A DNA stretch of 64,000 nucleotides from Bacillota bacterium (GTDB lineage Bacteria; Bacillota; Clostridia; Oscillospirales; Ruminococcaceae): positions 468,185-532,184 of the forward strand of contig JAEWPV010000016.1 in the NCBI GenBank assembly GCA_023460535.1. Direction: 5' to 3'. The position numbers and the translations under genes were made by a program. The notes beneath the pieces were generated by a model. That model searched no databases. It was not told the DNA's origin and worked only from the letters and a program-made list of their open reading frames with translations. Below are positions 33,660 to 42,071 of this stretch, in pieces (position 1 is the first letter of the stretch; each line of letters begins with the position of its first letter).

Positions 33660-34361
33660 TTACTGCGCCTTGCGGATAAGCCCCATGGGGGTTTGCTCGT
33701 TGGTTTGACCCAGCGGGTTATCCTTTAGCAGCTTCACAAGCCATGCTCGATCCAGTTCCTTTGCAGAGGTGCCCAAAATCTGACCCTCAAGGTCGTTGAT
33801 GTCTACCACAGCGGCGGGGCAACCTAAGGTGTCGGCCAGCTCCTTGGCGACCTTATCGGGGTCGGCGGGGGCGAGCACCACATATTCGTTGTAGGGCGGC
33901 AGGGTATAGCTGCACGGACCGTCAATCGAACGGGCCTTGGAGCCCGCTATCACATAAAACCAGCCACGCTGACGAAACAGCTTACCCACAGCCGAAACGG
34001 CGGCGGCAAACAGAATACGGATGGTTCCGCACTCCTGCAACGCCATCTCCATGGTTTCTGGTATGCCAAGACCAATGCCGTAGGGGGTCTTTAACACAAA
34101 ACGGCTTAAGAATATCGCAAGCTTGCGCGGCTTAATGTCCTTCATGCGAATGGCACGCCGTTGGGTGCACGCTACCGCTTTTTCAGAGACAAAAAAGATG
34201 TCTCCCGGCTGGACATGGGGCAGCGCGTACTTCGCAGCCACATCACAGATGGCATCTTTATCGGTAATAACGTGTGTCTTTATCGCATAGCGAACATAGT
34301 CTACACCGTCAACGTTAATAATCCCGTTCTTTTCTTCATTTACCAAAAGCTCGTCACTCAT
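33660..34361 (-). CDS. CofE-like (F420-0:gamma-glutamyl ligase family) protein
   Basis: A 233-residue protein of the CofE fold. Features are YAIKTHVITDKDAICDVAAKYALPHVQPGDIFFVSEKAVACTQ, the SRFVLKTPYGIGLGIPETMEMALQECG region, and GSKARSIDGPCSYTLPPYNEYVVLAP. CofE itself adds glutamates to coenzyme F420 using GTP. Homologues of this short type are common in Clostridia that lack F420, so the real substrate is unknown. It has its own promoter and stands between enolase and a bidirectional terminator. Confidence 0.82.
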   Translation of the reverse strand: MSDELLVNEEKNGIINVDGVDYVRYAIKTHVITDKDAICDVAAKYALPHVQPGDIFFVSEKAVACTQRRAIRMKDIKPRKLAIFLSRFVLKTPYGIGLGIPETMEMALQECGTIRILFAAAVSAVGKLFRQRGWFYVIAGSKARSIDGPCSYTLPPYNEYVVLAPADPDKVAKELADTLGCPAAVVDINDLEGQILGTSAKELDRAWLVKLLKDNPLGQTNEQTPMGLIRKAQ

Positions 34362-34452
34362 ATTCGTTCCCGTCCCATCTTATGCTAAACTTTCACCTGT
34401 AGGGGTAAGTATATTGGCAACAGATCGTTTGCGACCTACCAGACTATCCATT

Positions 34453-34481
34453 AGTATAGACCCTAAATGATAAAAAAGCAA
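34453..34481 (-). promoter_or_regulatory. Promoter of the CofE-like gene
   Basis: On the minus strand: TTGCTT (34481-34476), 17-bp spacer, TATACT (34458-34453). The -35 overlaps the T-run of the enolase terminator. Confidence 0.5.
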
Positions 34482-34517
34482 TGCCTGTCCTGCCAAAAAA
34501 CCAGAACAGGCATGCAG
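34472..34517 (-). terminator. Terminator of the enolase gene
   Basis: On the minus strand the stem GCATGCCTGTTCTG / CAGGACAGGCATTGC is followed by TTTTTTA. Confidence 0.85.
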
Positions 34518-34533
34518 TGTAATAAAGTCGTTT

Positions 34534-35817
34534 CTATCTGCGGAAGGTTGCCTTTCCCGCGTAGATTGCGGCTGCACCAAGATCTTCTTCAATGCGCAGC
34601 AGGCGGTTGTATTTTGCAACGCGGTCGCTGCGGCACGGTGCGCCCGTCTTAATCTGTCCGGCGTTGGTGGCAACGGCAATGTCGGCGATAAAGCTGTCCT
34701 CTGTCTCGCCGCTGCGGTGGGAGATTACGTTGGTGTAGTCCGCCTTCTGTGCCATCAACACGGCATCCAGCGCCTCTGTCAGCGTACCGATCTGGTTTAC
34801 CTTAACCAGTATCGAGTTCGCCGCGCCCTCGTCAATGCCTTTCTTAAGGCGTTTGACGTTGGTTACAAAGAGATCGTCGCCCACAAGCTGAACCTTATCG
34901 CCGAGACGATCGGTCAGCATCTGCCACGCAGCCCAATCATCCTCGCCCACGCCGTCTTCAATCGAGACGATGGGGTACTTGTCAACCAAATCAGCCCAAA
35001 AATCAACGAGCTCCTCAGCGGTAAAGGTCGTGCCCTTCTTCGGCAGCTTGATTTTACCATCCTCATACCACTCGGAGGACGCGGCGTCGATGGCAATCAT
35101 AATGTCGTCTCCGCCAACGTAGCCCGCGGCCTCGGCAGCCTCAAGAATCAGCTTGATGGCATCCTCGTCACTGGCAAGGTCGGGGGCAAACCCGCCCTCG
35201 TCGCCAACGGCGGTAGAAAGCCCCTTGCTTTTTAGCAGCTTGCCAAGCGCCGCATAGATTTCGGCACAGCAGCGCAATCCCTCTCGAAAAGAAGTTGCGC
35301 CCACCGGCATAATCATGAACTCCTGAATATCCACATTGTTGGAGGCATGCGCGCCGCCGTTTAGAATGTTCATCATCGGCACCGGCAACATACGCCCCTG
35401 CACACCGCCTAGGTAGCGGTATAGGGGGAGACCAAAGCTGTCAGCCGCTGCGCGTGCGGTAGCCAGCGATACGGCAAGCATCGCGTTTGCGCCCAGCTTC
35501 TTCTTATTCTCGGTGCCGTCAAGCGCAATCATGGCGTCGTCAATCTCGCGCAGGCTGTCAATGCTCATGCCGGACAAGACCTTGTGAATCGGTCCGTTAA
35601 TGTTGCCGACTGCCTTGGTTACACCCTTGCCGCCGTACTTTTTGGCGTCGCCGTCGCGCAGCTCGTGTGCTTCAAAAATGCCGGTGGATGCACCGCTGGG
35701 AACACTTGCAAAAGCGGTTGTGCCATCGCTCAGGGTTACCTGTGCCTCTACCGTGGGGTTTCCGCGAGAATCAAGAACTTCGCGTCCCTGCACCTTAATA
35801 ATGGTTGTGTTACGCAT
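34534..35817 (-). CDS. eno: Enolase
   Basis: A 427-residue phosphopyruvate hydratase of glycolysis. Conserved pieces are VLDSRGNPTVEAQV, PSGASTGIFEAHELRDGD (the mobile loop), NILNGGAHASNNVDIQEFMIMP, VGDEGGFAPDL, the metal ligands in IAIDAASSEW, SIEDGVGEDDW and LVGDDLFVTN, the catalytic Lys in ILVKVNQIGTLTEA and SHRSGETED. Length is normal. Promoter and terminator are both present, so it is monocistronic. Confidence 0.99.
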   Translation of the reverse strand: MRNTTIIKVQGREVLDSRGNPTVEAQVTLSDGTTAFASVPSGASTGIFEAHELRDGDAKKYGGKGVTKAVGNINGPIHKVLSGMSIDSLREIDDAMIALDGTENKKKLGANAMLAVSLATARAAADSFGLPLYRYLGGVQGRMLPVPMMNILNGGAHASNNVDIQEFMIMPVGATSFREGLRCCAEIYAALGKLLKSKGLSTAVGDEGGFAPDLASDEDAIKLILEAAEAAGYVGGDDIMIAIDAASSEWYEDGKIKLPKKGTTFTAEELVDFWADLVDKYPIVSIEDGVGEDDWAAWQMLTDRLGDKVQLVGDDLFVTNVKRLKKGIDEGAANSILVKVNQIGTLTEALDAVLMAQKADYTNVISHRSGETEDSFIADIAVATNAGQIKTGAPCRSDRVAKYNRLLRIEEDLGAAAIYAGKATFRR

Positions 35818-35875
35818 AGTTTAATCGCTCCTTTGCTCTGTAATATCAATTTATATTTTTCACTGCACCAGCAAA

Positions 35876-35905
35876 ATTATACCAGCTAACAAAAGTAATC
35901 GGCAA
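35876..35905 (-). promoter_or_regulatory. Sigma-A promoter of eno
   Basis: On the minus strand: TTGCCG (35905-35900), 18-bp spacer, perfect TATAAT (35881-35876). Confidence 0.65.
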
Positions 35906-36079
35906 CACCAATGTGTAAAAAACGCCAAATGCAATCTTTTTCGCATGAAAACAAGGTGGAATCAAACACTATATCTACGGCTTGACATTGCCGGAATTTT
36001 GACGTATCGTGTTATATAAGAAAAGAATACACGATAATTATGTCAACAAGATACAATCCGAGTTAGGGGATAATGAAGT

Positions 36080-37078
36080 TTGAAACACAATACATTTGCA
36101 AAATTATTAATTATCAGTGTGGTGCTGCTTATGTTAACCTCATGCACCTACTCATTGCTGGGTGGCGCTTCAAGTGAGGTTTCGTCCAAACCGGCGGAGA
36201 GCGCTCCGCCTGCTGTATCCGAACTGCCGCCCACCGAGCCGAGCACGCCCGAGGTGGAGTCCGTACCGCCCGAGCTGCCCGATGCGCCCGTACGCCCCGC
36301 CATATCGGCGCAGTATGAGGACATCGCGGCGCTGGCCAACACACAGGTTCCATGGGGACCGGGCAACCGTTTGGATAAGGACGGCAGACCCGAGGCGCCT
36401 GTACAGCTACAGGGCAAGTATGGCAAATACGGCGCGTACTTTATTGCACCGGATAACGGCAAGGTTTATCTCACCTTTGATGAGGGCTACGAAAACGGCT
36501 ACTCCGCGTCTATTTTAGATACACTTAAGGAAAAGCGCGTGAGTGCGGTGTTCTTTGTTACGTACCCGTATGCAAAGAGCAACCCGCAGCTGGTTCAGCG
36601 CATGATAGACGAGGGGCACATTGTGGGTAACCACAGCACCAAGCATCCGAACATGACAACCATCAGTCTGGACGAGTGCAAAACCGAAATAATGACGCTG
36701 CATGACTATGTGCTTCAAAACTTCGGGTACGAGATGTGGCTGTTCCGCCCGCCGGAGGGCGCATTCTCGGAGCAGACCTTGGCGCTGACCCATTCGCTCG
36801 GGTATCTCAATGTGCTGTGGAGCTTCGCGTATAAGGACTGGGATGTAAACAACCAAATGGGCTACGACGCGGCACTGGCCGCAACCACCAAATCGCCCCA
36901 CTCGGGCGGCATCTATCTGCTGCACGCCGTATCCAAAGACAACGATGCGATACTCGGCGCGTTTATCGATGCAATCCGTGCCGCAGGCTACGAGTTCTCC
37001 ACCTTTGATTTAGCGGGAGAAAAACAGGAGCAAAAGGCATCGTCTGCGCCTGCACAGGATGCACAGAAGGAAGAATAA
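36080..37078 (+). CDS. PdaA-like polysaccharide deacetylase lipoprotein
   Basis: 332 residues. A signal peptide ends at the lipobox LMLTSC. A Ser/Pro/Glu-rich linker (about residues 28-75) precedes a NodB-type carbohydrate esterase 4 domain. Metal and catalytic motifs are LTFDEGYENGYSASILDTLK (the usual second Asp replaced by Glu, as in PdaA), GHIVGNHSTKHPNM and the RPPEGAFSEQ motif. PdaA makes muramic delta-lactam in the spore cortex, fitting a sporeformer. The start is TTG at 36080, 9 nt after AGGGGA. Confidence 0.9.
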   Translation: MKHNTFAKLLIISVVLLMLTSCTYSLLGGASSEVSSKPAESAPPAVSELPPTEPSTPEVESVPPELPDAPVRPAISAQYEDIAALANTQVPWGPGNRLDKDGRPEAPVQLQGKYGKYGAYFIAPDNGKVYLTFDEGYENGYSASILDTLKEKRVSAVFFVTYPYAKSNPQLVQRMIDEGHIVGNHSTKHPNMTTISLDECKTEIMTLHDYVLQNFGYEMWLFRPPEGAFSEQTLALTHSLGYLNVLWSFAYKDWDVNNQMGYDAALAATTKSPHSGGIYLLHAVSKDNDAILGAFIDAIRAAGYEFSTFDLAGEKQEQKASSAPAQDAQKEE

Positions 37079-37084
37079 CGGATG

Positions 37085-37112
37085 AAAAGGGGTGCGAGGG
37101 CATCCCTTTTTT
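37085..37112 (+). terminator. Terminator after the deacetylase gene
   Basis: AAAGGGGTGC / GCATCCCTTT followed by TTT and TATA. Confidence 0.85.
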
Positions 37113-37317
37113 ATATAACGAAATTAAAAAACAATTATCATTCTTATTATAGCATGGTTCTGCGGAAAAGAAAACCATTATCAGCTAAGTTTTAGTTAAT
37201 CTTTGGGTTGCCATTTTCGTGCAAACTGAAACAGACCAGCTGATTTGGTTAACCGTTGGTGAATATATCGAGCGGTTGCGCACACAGCCGCCAGAAAAAT
37301 TTTTTTCACTTTAGCTA

Positions 37318-37346
37318 TTGACGGTTTCATTTTTGTTTGCTATACT
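37318..37346 (+). promoter_or_regulatory. Sigma-A promoter of the ABC importer operon
   Basis: TTGACG (37318-37323), 17-bp spacer, TATACT (37341-37346). Confidence 0.7.
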
Positions 37347-37380
37347 GTGCACAACAATTAAACAAATATTAGTTGCAACG

Positions 37381-37435
37381 AAGCAATCTTGTTCAGACTG
37401 TATATTCGGTCTGGTATGGGATTGTTATTTTTTTT
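37381..37435 (+). terminator. Leader terminator (attenuator) before the ABC importer
   Basis: The outer GCAATC / GATTGT stem and inner CAGAC/GTCTG stem are followed by T8. It lies about 35 nt after the predicted start site and about 80 nt before the coding start, so transcription must read through. No known riboswitch aptamer is recognisable in the short leader. Confidence 0.7.
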
Positions 37436-37443
37436 GCCTTGAA

Positions 37444-37459
37444 TGAAATATATATTTCA
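37444..37459 (+). promoter_or_regulatory. Perfect 16-bp palindrome in the importer leader
   Basis: TGAAATATATATTTCA is a perfect palindrome, positioned between the leader terminator and the ribosome site. Related AATATGAAATATTTG follows at about 37470. It may be an operator. Confidence 0.4.
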
Positions 37460-37513
37460 CGCAAAGCAAAATATGAAATATTTGTTTAATTCATATTGAG
37501 GAGGATGAGTACC

Positions 37514-38293
37514 ATGAAAAAAACCACCAGATTATTATGCGGGCTGTTATGTGCGGTTCTGCTGCTTTCCGTTTTGGCGGGCTGCAGCAAAAAGTCGGAA
37601 AAGCTTGTAGTAGGAACAGATACCAGCTATATGCCGTTTGAGTATCTGGATACCGCAACCAACCAGTATGTTGGCTTTGACATCGACTTAATCAAAGAGA
37701 TTGCGGCAATCGTCGGCTTTGAGTACGAGCTTAAGCCCATGGACTTTAACGGGTTGCTGACCGCGCTGCAGACAAAGCAGATTGACATTGCGATTGCAGG
37801 CATCACCATCAAGGACGAGCGCAAAGAGATGGCGGACTTTTCTTTGCCTTACTATGACGCGGGCTTGTACATTTTAGTTCAGGAGGGCAACACGGATATT
37901 CTTAGCGTGGACGACTTAAAGGGGAAGGTTGTCGCGACAAAGACCGGAACGTCCGCTTACGACTATATTACCGAGAGCATAGCGGGCCTTGGCGAACTCG
38001 TACACTTCCCGAACATTGACCAAGCGTTTATGGAACTGGAAAAGGGTGCGTGCGACGCGGTTATCTTTGACTCGCCCAACCTGCTCTACTATGCCGCCAA
38101 TGAAGGCAAAGGCAAGGTCAAGGTGGTAGGCGATCTGATGTATGGCAACCAGTTCGGTATTGCTCTGCGTAAGGGAGACGACCCCAAAATGCTTTCTGAC
38201 ATCAACGACGCGCTGACCAAACTGATGGAAAACGGCAAATACGATGAGCTTTACCTGAAATGGTTTGGCACCACACCTCCCGCAAAGGGTTAA
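37514..38293 (+). CDS. Polar amino acid ABC transporter, substrate-binding lipoprotein
   Basis: A 259-residue family 3 solute-binding protein. A signal peptide ends at the lipobox LSVLAGC. The mature domain starts KLVVGTDTSYMPFEYLD, followed by FDIDLIKEIAAIVG, the conserved ALQTKQIDIAIAGITIKDERKE and GKVVATKTGTSAYDYI. It captures an amino acid or similar polar compound outside the membrane. The start at 37514 follows GAGGAGG with 9-nt spacing. It leads the transporter operon; a long hairpin separates it from the permease. Confidence 0.93.
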   Translation: MKKTTRLLCGLLCAVLLLSVLAGCSKKSEKLVVGTDTSYMPFEYLDTATNQYVGFDIDLIKEIAAIVGFEYELKPMDFNGLLTALQTKQIDIAIAGITIKDERKEMADFSLPYYDAGLYILVQEGNTDILSVDDLKGKVVATKTGTSAYDYITESIAGLGELVHFPNIDQAFMELEKGACDAVIFDSPNLLYYAANEGKGKVKVVGDLMYGNQFGIALRKGDDPKMLSDINDALTKLMENGKYDELYLKWFGTTPPAKG

Positions 38294-38328
38294 TCCTTTC
38301 GTTTACACCTCGCTAAACGATTATCTTC

Positions 38329-38387
38329 TGTTTTATTGCTTCGGGTTTGGCATAGACGATATGCCAAACCCGAGAAGCAATAAAACA
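38329..38387 (+). terminator. Long hairpin between binding protein and permease genes
   Basis: A near-perfect stem of about 26 bp: TGTTTTATTGCTTC with GAAGCAATAAAACA and GGGTTTGGCATA with TATGCCAAACCC, loop GACGA. No T-run follows, so it more likely protects the binding-protein mRNA or partly terminates, giving it excess expression. Confidence 0.7.
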
Positions 38388-38429
38388 ACGAAGCGCGAAA
38401 GAGACTAGAAGAAAAGAGGGAGCTGCCCT

Positions 38430-39086
38430 ATGAATTTTGATGTAGGCTATGCAGTCAGCATTCTGCCCTTTTTGCTGCAAGGGTTTCAATACACAATCCT
38501 AATCGCTGTGCTTGGTCTTCTATTTGGGTTTACCCTTGGTGTCATCACTGGAATTTGCAAAACCACACACAGCCGAATCCTAAATGTCATAGCCTCCTTC
38601 TATGTGGGTCTTATCCGAGGCACGCCCCTGATGGTACAGTCTATCTACATTTACTTTGCCCTTCCCATGATCTTTAACTTTAACATCTCGGCACTGGCTG
38701 CGGGTATCATCTCCATCTCGGTCAACTCCGGCGCGTACATCTCGGAGATTGTGCGCGGCGCGATTTTGTCGGTGCAAAAAGGACAAAGTGAGGCGGGCAT
38801 GGCGCTTGGTATGCGCAGAACACAGGTGATGTTGTATGTTGTGTTCCCGCAGGCGTTTAAGATGATGATTCCGTCGCTGGGCAACCAGTTTATTATCAGT
38901 CTAAAGGATACGTCAATCCTTACTATTATCGGTGTGGGCGAGATGGTGCGTCAGGGTACCATGCTGGTATCGGCAAGCTTTAAGCCGGTGGAGATCTACA
39001 CGGCAGTGGCGCTGGTCTATCTTGTTAGCATACTCGGTATCAGTCAGCTGCTTAAACTGCTTGAGAAAAGGATGGGGCTGTTATGA
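38430..39086 (+). CDS. Amino acid ABC transporter permease
   Basis: A 218-residue inner-membrane permease of the HisM/GlnP family with about five membrane helices. The EAA motif that contacts the ATPase reads SEAGMALGMRRTQVMLYVVFPQAFKMMIPSLGN, and GLIRGTPLMVQSIYIYFALP is the characteristic second segment. It overlaps the ATPase gene by 4 nt (ATGA). It probably forms a homodimer, because only one permease gene is present. Confidence 0.95.
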   Translation: MNFDVGYAVSILPFLLQGFQYTILIAVLGLLFGFTLGVITGICKTTHSRILNVIASFYVGLIRGTPLMVQSIYIYFALPMIFNFNISALAAGIISISVNSGAYISEIVRGAILSVQKGQSEAGMALGMRRTQVMLYVVFPQAFKMMIPSLGNQFIISLKDTSILTIIGVGEMVRQGTMLVSASFKPVEIYTAVALVYLVSILGISQLLKLLEKRMGLL

Positions 39087-39808
39087 TTGAAGTCAAACAA
39101 CTAACCAAGGTGTTCGACGAGCACATTATACTGGATAAGATAGACTGCAAAATTAAAAAGAACGAGGTTATCTGCATTGTGGGGCCATCGGGGGCAGGCA
39201 AGTCCACCTTTTTGCGGTGCCTGAATTTGCTCGAAAAACCCACATCGGGAGAAATTGTGATCAACGGTGTTACCATAACCGACCCTGCAGTTGACATCTG
39301 CCGCATCCGGTCAAAAGTGGGGATGGTGTTTCAGCAGTTTAATCTGTTTGCCCACAAAACCGTTTTGCAAAACATTACTTTAGCCCCCATTAAGGTGAAG
39401 AATGTCTATCGCTCCAGCGCGCAGGAGCTTGCCATGCAGCTGCTGGAAAAGGTCGGGCTGGCAGACAAGGCGCATGTATATCCCTCCACACTTTCCGGCG
39501 GACAGCAGCAGCGCGTTGCAATTGCCCGTGCCCTTGCCATGGAGCCGGAAGTCATGCTGTTTGATGAACCCACCTCCGCGCTGGACCCTGAGCTGGTATC
39601 CGATGTGCTGGAAGTGATGAAGGTACTGGCAAAGGACGGTATGACGATGGCGGTGGTTACCCACGAGATGGGCTTTGCCAAAGAGGTTGCCAGCCGTATT
39701 TTGTTTATGGATCAAGGAACGATTATGGAGGAAGGCGCACCAAGCATCATCTTTGAAAAACCCAAGCTTGAACGAACCAAAGCTTTCTTTAACAAGGTGC
39801 TAAGCTGA
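39083..39808 (+). CDS. Amino acid ABC transporter ATP-binding protein
   Basis: A 241-residue GlnQ/HisP-type ATPase. Walker A GPSGAGKST (about residue 34), QFNLFAHKTVLQN (Q-loop), signature LSGGQQQR, Walker B VMLFDEPTSALD and switch His in VVTHEMGFAKEV are all intact. It powers uptake by the preceding permease and binding protein. Its stop overlaps the amidase start by 1 nt (TGATG), which ties the importer to the enzyme. Confidence 0.96.
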   Translation: MIEVKQLTKVFDEHIILDKIDCKIKKNEVICIVGPSGAGKSTFLRCLNLLEKPTSGEIVINGVTITDPAVDICRIRSKVGMVFQQFNLFAHKTVLQNITLAPIKVKNVYRSSAQELAMQLLEKVGLADKAHVYPSTLSGGQQQRVAIARALAMEPEVMLFDEPTSALDPELVSDVLEVMKVLAKDGMTMAVVTHEMGFAKEVASRILFMDQGTIMEEGAPSIIFEKPKLERTKAFFNKVLS

Positions 39809-40608
39809 TGAAGAATACAATAAACAACTACATTATGGCAGCCATCGTGCAAACCAATACCGTTTCAGGCGACATCAAATCAAATCTTGTAAATGCGCTT
39901 TTGCCTGCGAAGGATGCGGTTAAGCAGGGAGCGCAGCTGATTATCTATCCCGAGCTTTCTATCACGGGCTACCATCTTTCCCGCGAGCGGTTTGAGGAGC
40001 TTGCGCCGAAATGCGGGCAGTATATCGCACGGTTTTGTGAGTTTGCGGCAAAACACGAGGTGGCAATGGCAGTGCCGTACATTGCACAGCGTGAGGGCGC
40101 AATCTTCATCTCATATGCGTTTATTGAAAAGGACGGCACGGTGTTATTTCGTTACGACAAATCCTTTTTATGGGGCGTAGAGCAGACTCGATTTACACAC
40201 GGTCAGCGCCGTTATCAGGCGTTTGACACCTCGCTGGGCAGGCTCGGTCTACTCATCTGCTATGACATTGAGTTCCCCGAACCCAGCCGCATATTGGCGC
40301 TTGACGGCGCGCAGTTGATAATCGTGCCGTCCGTGTGGAGTATACCCGCCCAAACTCGCTGGGATATTCAGTTGCCCGCGCGAGCGCTGGACAACACCGT
40401 GTTTATCGCGGGGGCAAATACGGTAGGTGAAGGGAGCTGCGGTAAAAGTAAGTTTGTCGCACCCGACGGTCTCGTGCTGTGCGAAGCCTCGCAAACCGAC
40501 GCGCAGGTACTCTTGTGCAGGCTAGAGCTTGACCAAATATCCGAAGTGCGCAAGCATATCCCATATCTTGAGGAATACGATTCTTGCCTTTATCCCGGCA
40601 AAAAATAG
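39808..40608 (+). CDS. Carbon-nitrogen hydrolase (nitrilase superfamily)
   Basis: A 266-residue amidase-type enzyme with an intact Glu-Lys-Cys triad: Glu in LIIYPELSITGYH (about residue 50), Lys in FRYDKSFLWG (about 118) and Cys in LGLLICYDIEFPEPSRILALDGAQLI (about 150). Family members cut amides, carbamoylated amines or nitriles. Overlap with the transporter ATPase indicates translational coupling, so the likely substrate is what the importer brings in, for example an N-carbamoyl or amide-bearing amino acid. A truncated repeat copy starts at its stop codon. Confidence 0.9.
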   Translation: MKNTINNYIMAAIVQTNTVSGDIKSNLVNALLPAKDAVKQGAQLIIYPELSITGYHLSRERFEELAPKCGQYIARFCEFAAKHEVAMAVPYIAQREGAIFISYAFIEKDGTVLFRYDKSFLWGVEQTRFTHGQRRYQAFDTSLGRLGLLICYDIEFPEPSRILALDGAQLIIVPSVWSIPAQTRWDIQLPARALDNTVFIAGANTVGEGSCGKSKFVAPDGLVLCEASQTDAQVLLCRLELDQISEVRKHIPYLEEYDSCLYPGKK

Positions 40609-40676
40609 TCAAAGCCATAAATTCAAGCTTTCACTTGAGTATACTTGGACATGATTAAAGTGAACTGGTGATAGTT
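40608..40676 (+). repeat. Dispersed inverted-repeat element, copy C (5'-truncated)
   Basis: It retains AAAGCCATAAATTCAAG and the right end GGACATGATTAAAGTGAAC...ATAG but lacks the left arm. The internal hairpin is CAAG/CTTG here, versus CGAGC/GCTCG in copy A, so pairing is preserved by compensatory change. It follows the amidase stop codon directly. Confidence 0.55.
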
Positions 40677-40699
40677 TAAAACGGAAAGGAACCGTAAAC

Positions 40700-42067
40700 A
40701 TGGATTATCAAACGTACAGGGAACATACCGTGCAATCACAAAATCTGCATCAGGCGGCGTGTAAGTTGATGCCGGGCGGCGTAACCGCCAGCATCAAGTA
40801 TTTCGAGCCGTACCCCATCATGATGCAAACGGGACAGGGAAGTAAGCTGACCGACGTAGACGGCAACAACTATATCGACTATCTGCTGTGCTACGGCGCG
40901 TTACTGCTCGGTCACGGGCACCCCGCCATCACAAAGGCTGTAACCGACACCATGCAGCAAACGGGCACTACGGTGTTTGGAACACCGCATATGTTAGAGA
41001 CAACAATGGCGCAGACACTAAGCGAGATTTACCCCTCTATCGAGATGCTGCGGTATACCAACAGCGGATTGGAGGCGACGCTTCTGGCTATACGTCTTGC
41101 GTTTGCGTATACGGGAAAACGCAAGCTCGCAAAGTTCGAGGGGCATTACCACGGCGGACATGACCGGGTGCTAATTAGCGTAAACCCCACCAAAGACACT
41201 GCGGGCAGCGCGCAGACCCCCGAGGCGACCTCGGATTCTTTGGGGCTGCCCGATTATTACATTGAAAATACCGTTGTTTTGCCCTTTAACGACATCGAAG
41301 GAACCGACCGGTTGCTTCGCAGTCACGCAGATGAGATTGCGTGCGTCATCATCGAGCCGGTTCAGGCGGGATTCATTCCCGCAACACAGGAATTTATGCA
41401 GTTTTTGCGCAAGCTAACCACAGAGCTTTCGATTGTTTTGATCTATGATGAAGTAAAGACTGGGTTTCGTGTTTCACTCGGCGGTGCGCAGGAGGTGTAC
41501 GGGGTAAGCCCCGATCTGACCGCGCTGGGCAAGGTGGTGGGCGGCGGCTTTGCCATCGGTATTGTAGGCGGCAAACGGGATATTCTGTCGTTATGCTCTC
41601 CCGCAGAGTATTCGGACATTCTAAGCCCGGGTGTCGCGCAGGCAGGCGGTAAGAAGGGTGTGTTTCACAGCGGCACCTATAACGGGCACCCAATCGTTCT
41701 CGCTGCGGGGCTTGCCGCCATCGACGTTCTGACACAGGATGGTGTGATGAACAAGCTGTTTGAACGGACTTCCTACCTGCGTGCTCAACTTGAGGCATTG
41801 TATGGCAGGTGCGGTATTCCCATGCGCACAGTGGGCATGGGCAGCATCTTCAATATGGTGTTTACCGAAAACGATATTCGCAACTATCGCGACTTGTTTG
41901 ACGTTGACCTTGCCGTAAGAAAGGAAATCGATTACAATATACTAATCCGGGGCGTGTACGTCAAACCGCTCAATCGGTACTCCCTTTCCATCGCGCACAG
42001 CAGGCAGGATATTGACGACACCTTAACCGCGCATGAGGACGCTATTCGGGCATACAAAAGGAGATGA
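40700..42067 (+). CDS. Class III aminotransferase, glutamate-1-semialdehyde aminomutase-like
   Basis: A 455-residue PLP enzyme. It starts with LMPGGVTASIKYFEPYPIMMQTGQGSKLTDVDGNNYIDYLLCYGALLLGHGHP, the typical entry of GSA aminomutase relatives. The PLP-phosphate and ring contacts appear in YTNSGLEATLLAIRLA and LIYDEVKTGFRVSLGG; the Schiff-base Lys is in TALGKVVGGGFAIG (about residue 277). No haem genes are nearby, and the context is catabolic, so a transaminase or aminomutase for the imported compound is more likely than HemL. It begins 92 nt after the amidase with GGAAAGGAACC. Confidence 0.9.
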   Translation: MDYQTYREHTVQSQNLHQAACKLMPGGVTASIKYFEPYPIMMQTGQGSKLTDVDGNNYIDYLLCYGALLLGHGHPAITKAVTDTMQQTGTTVFGTPHMLETTMAQTLSEIYPSIEMLRYTNSGLEATLLAIRLAFAYTGKRKLAKFEGHYHGGHDRVLISVNPTKDTAGSAQTPEATSDSLGLPDYYIENTVVLPFNDIEGTDRLLRSHADEIACVIIEPVQAGFIPATQEFMQFLRKLTTELSIVLIYDEVKTGFRVSLGGAQEVYGVSPDLTALGKVVGGGFAIGIVGGKRDILSLCSPAEYSDILSPGVAQAGGKKGVFHSGTYNGHPIVLAAGLAAIDVLTQDGVMNKLFERTSYLRAQLEALYGRCGIPMRTVGMGSIFNMVFTENDIRNYRDLFDVDLAVRKEIDYNILIRGVYVKPLNRYSLSIAHSRQDIDDTLTAHEDAIRAYKRR

Positions 42068-42071
42068 CACC

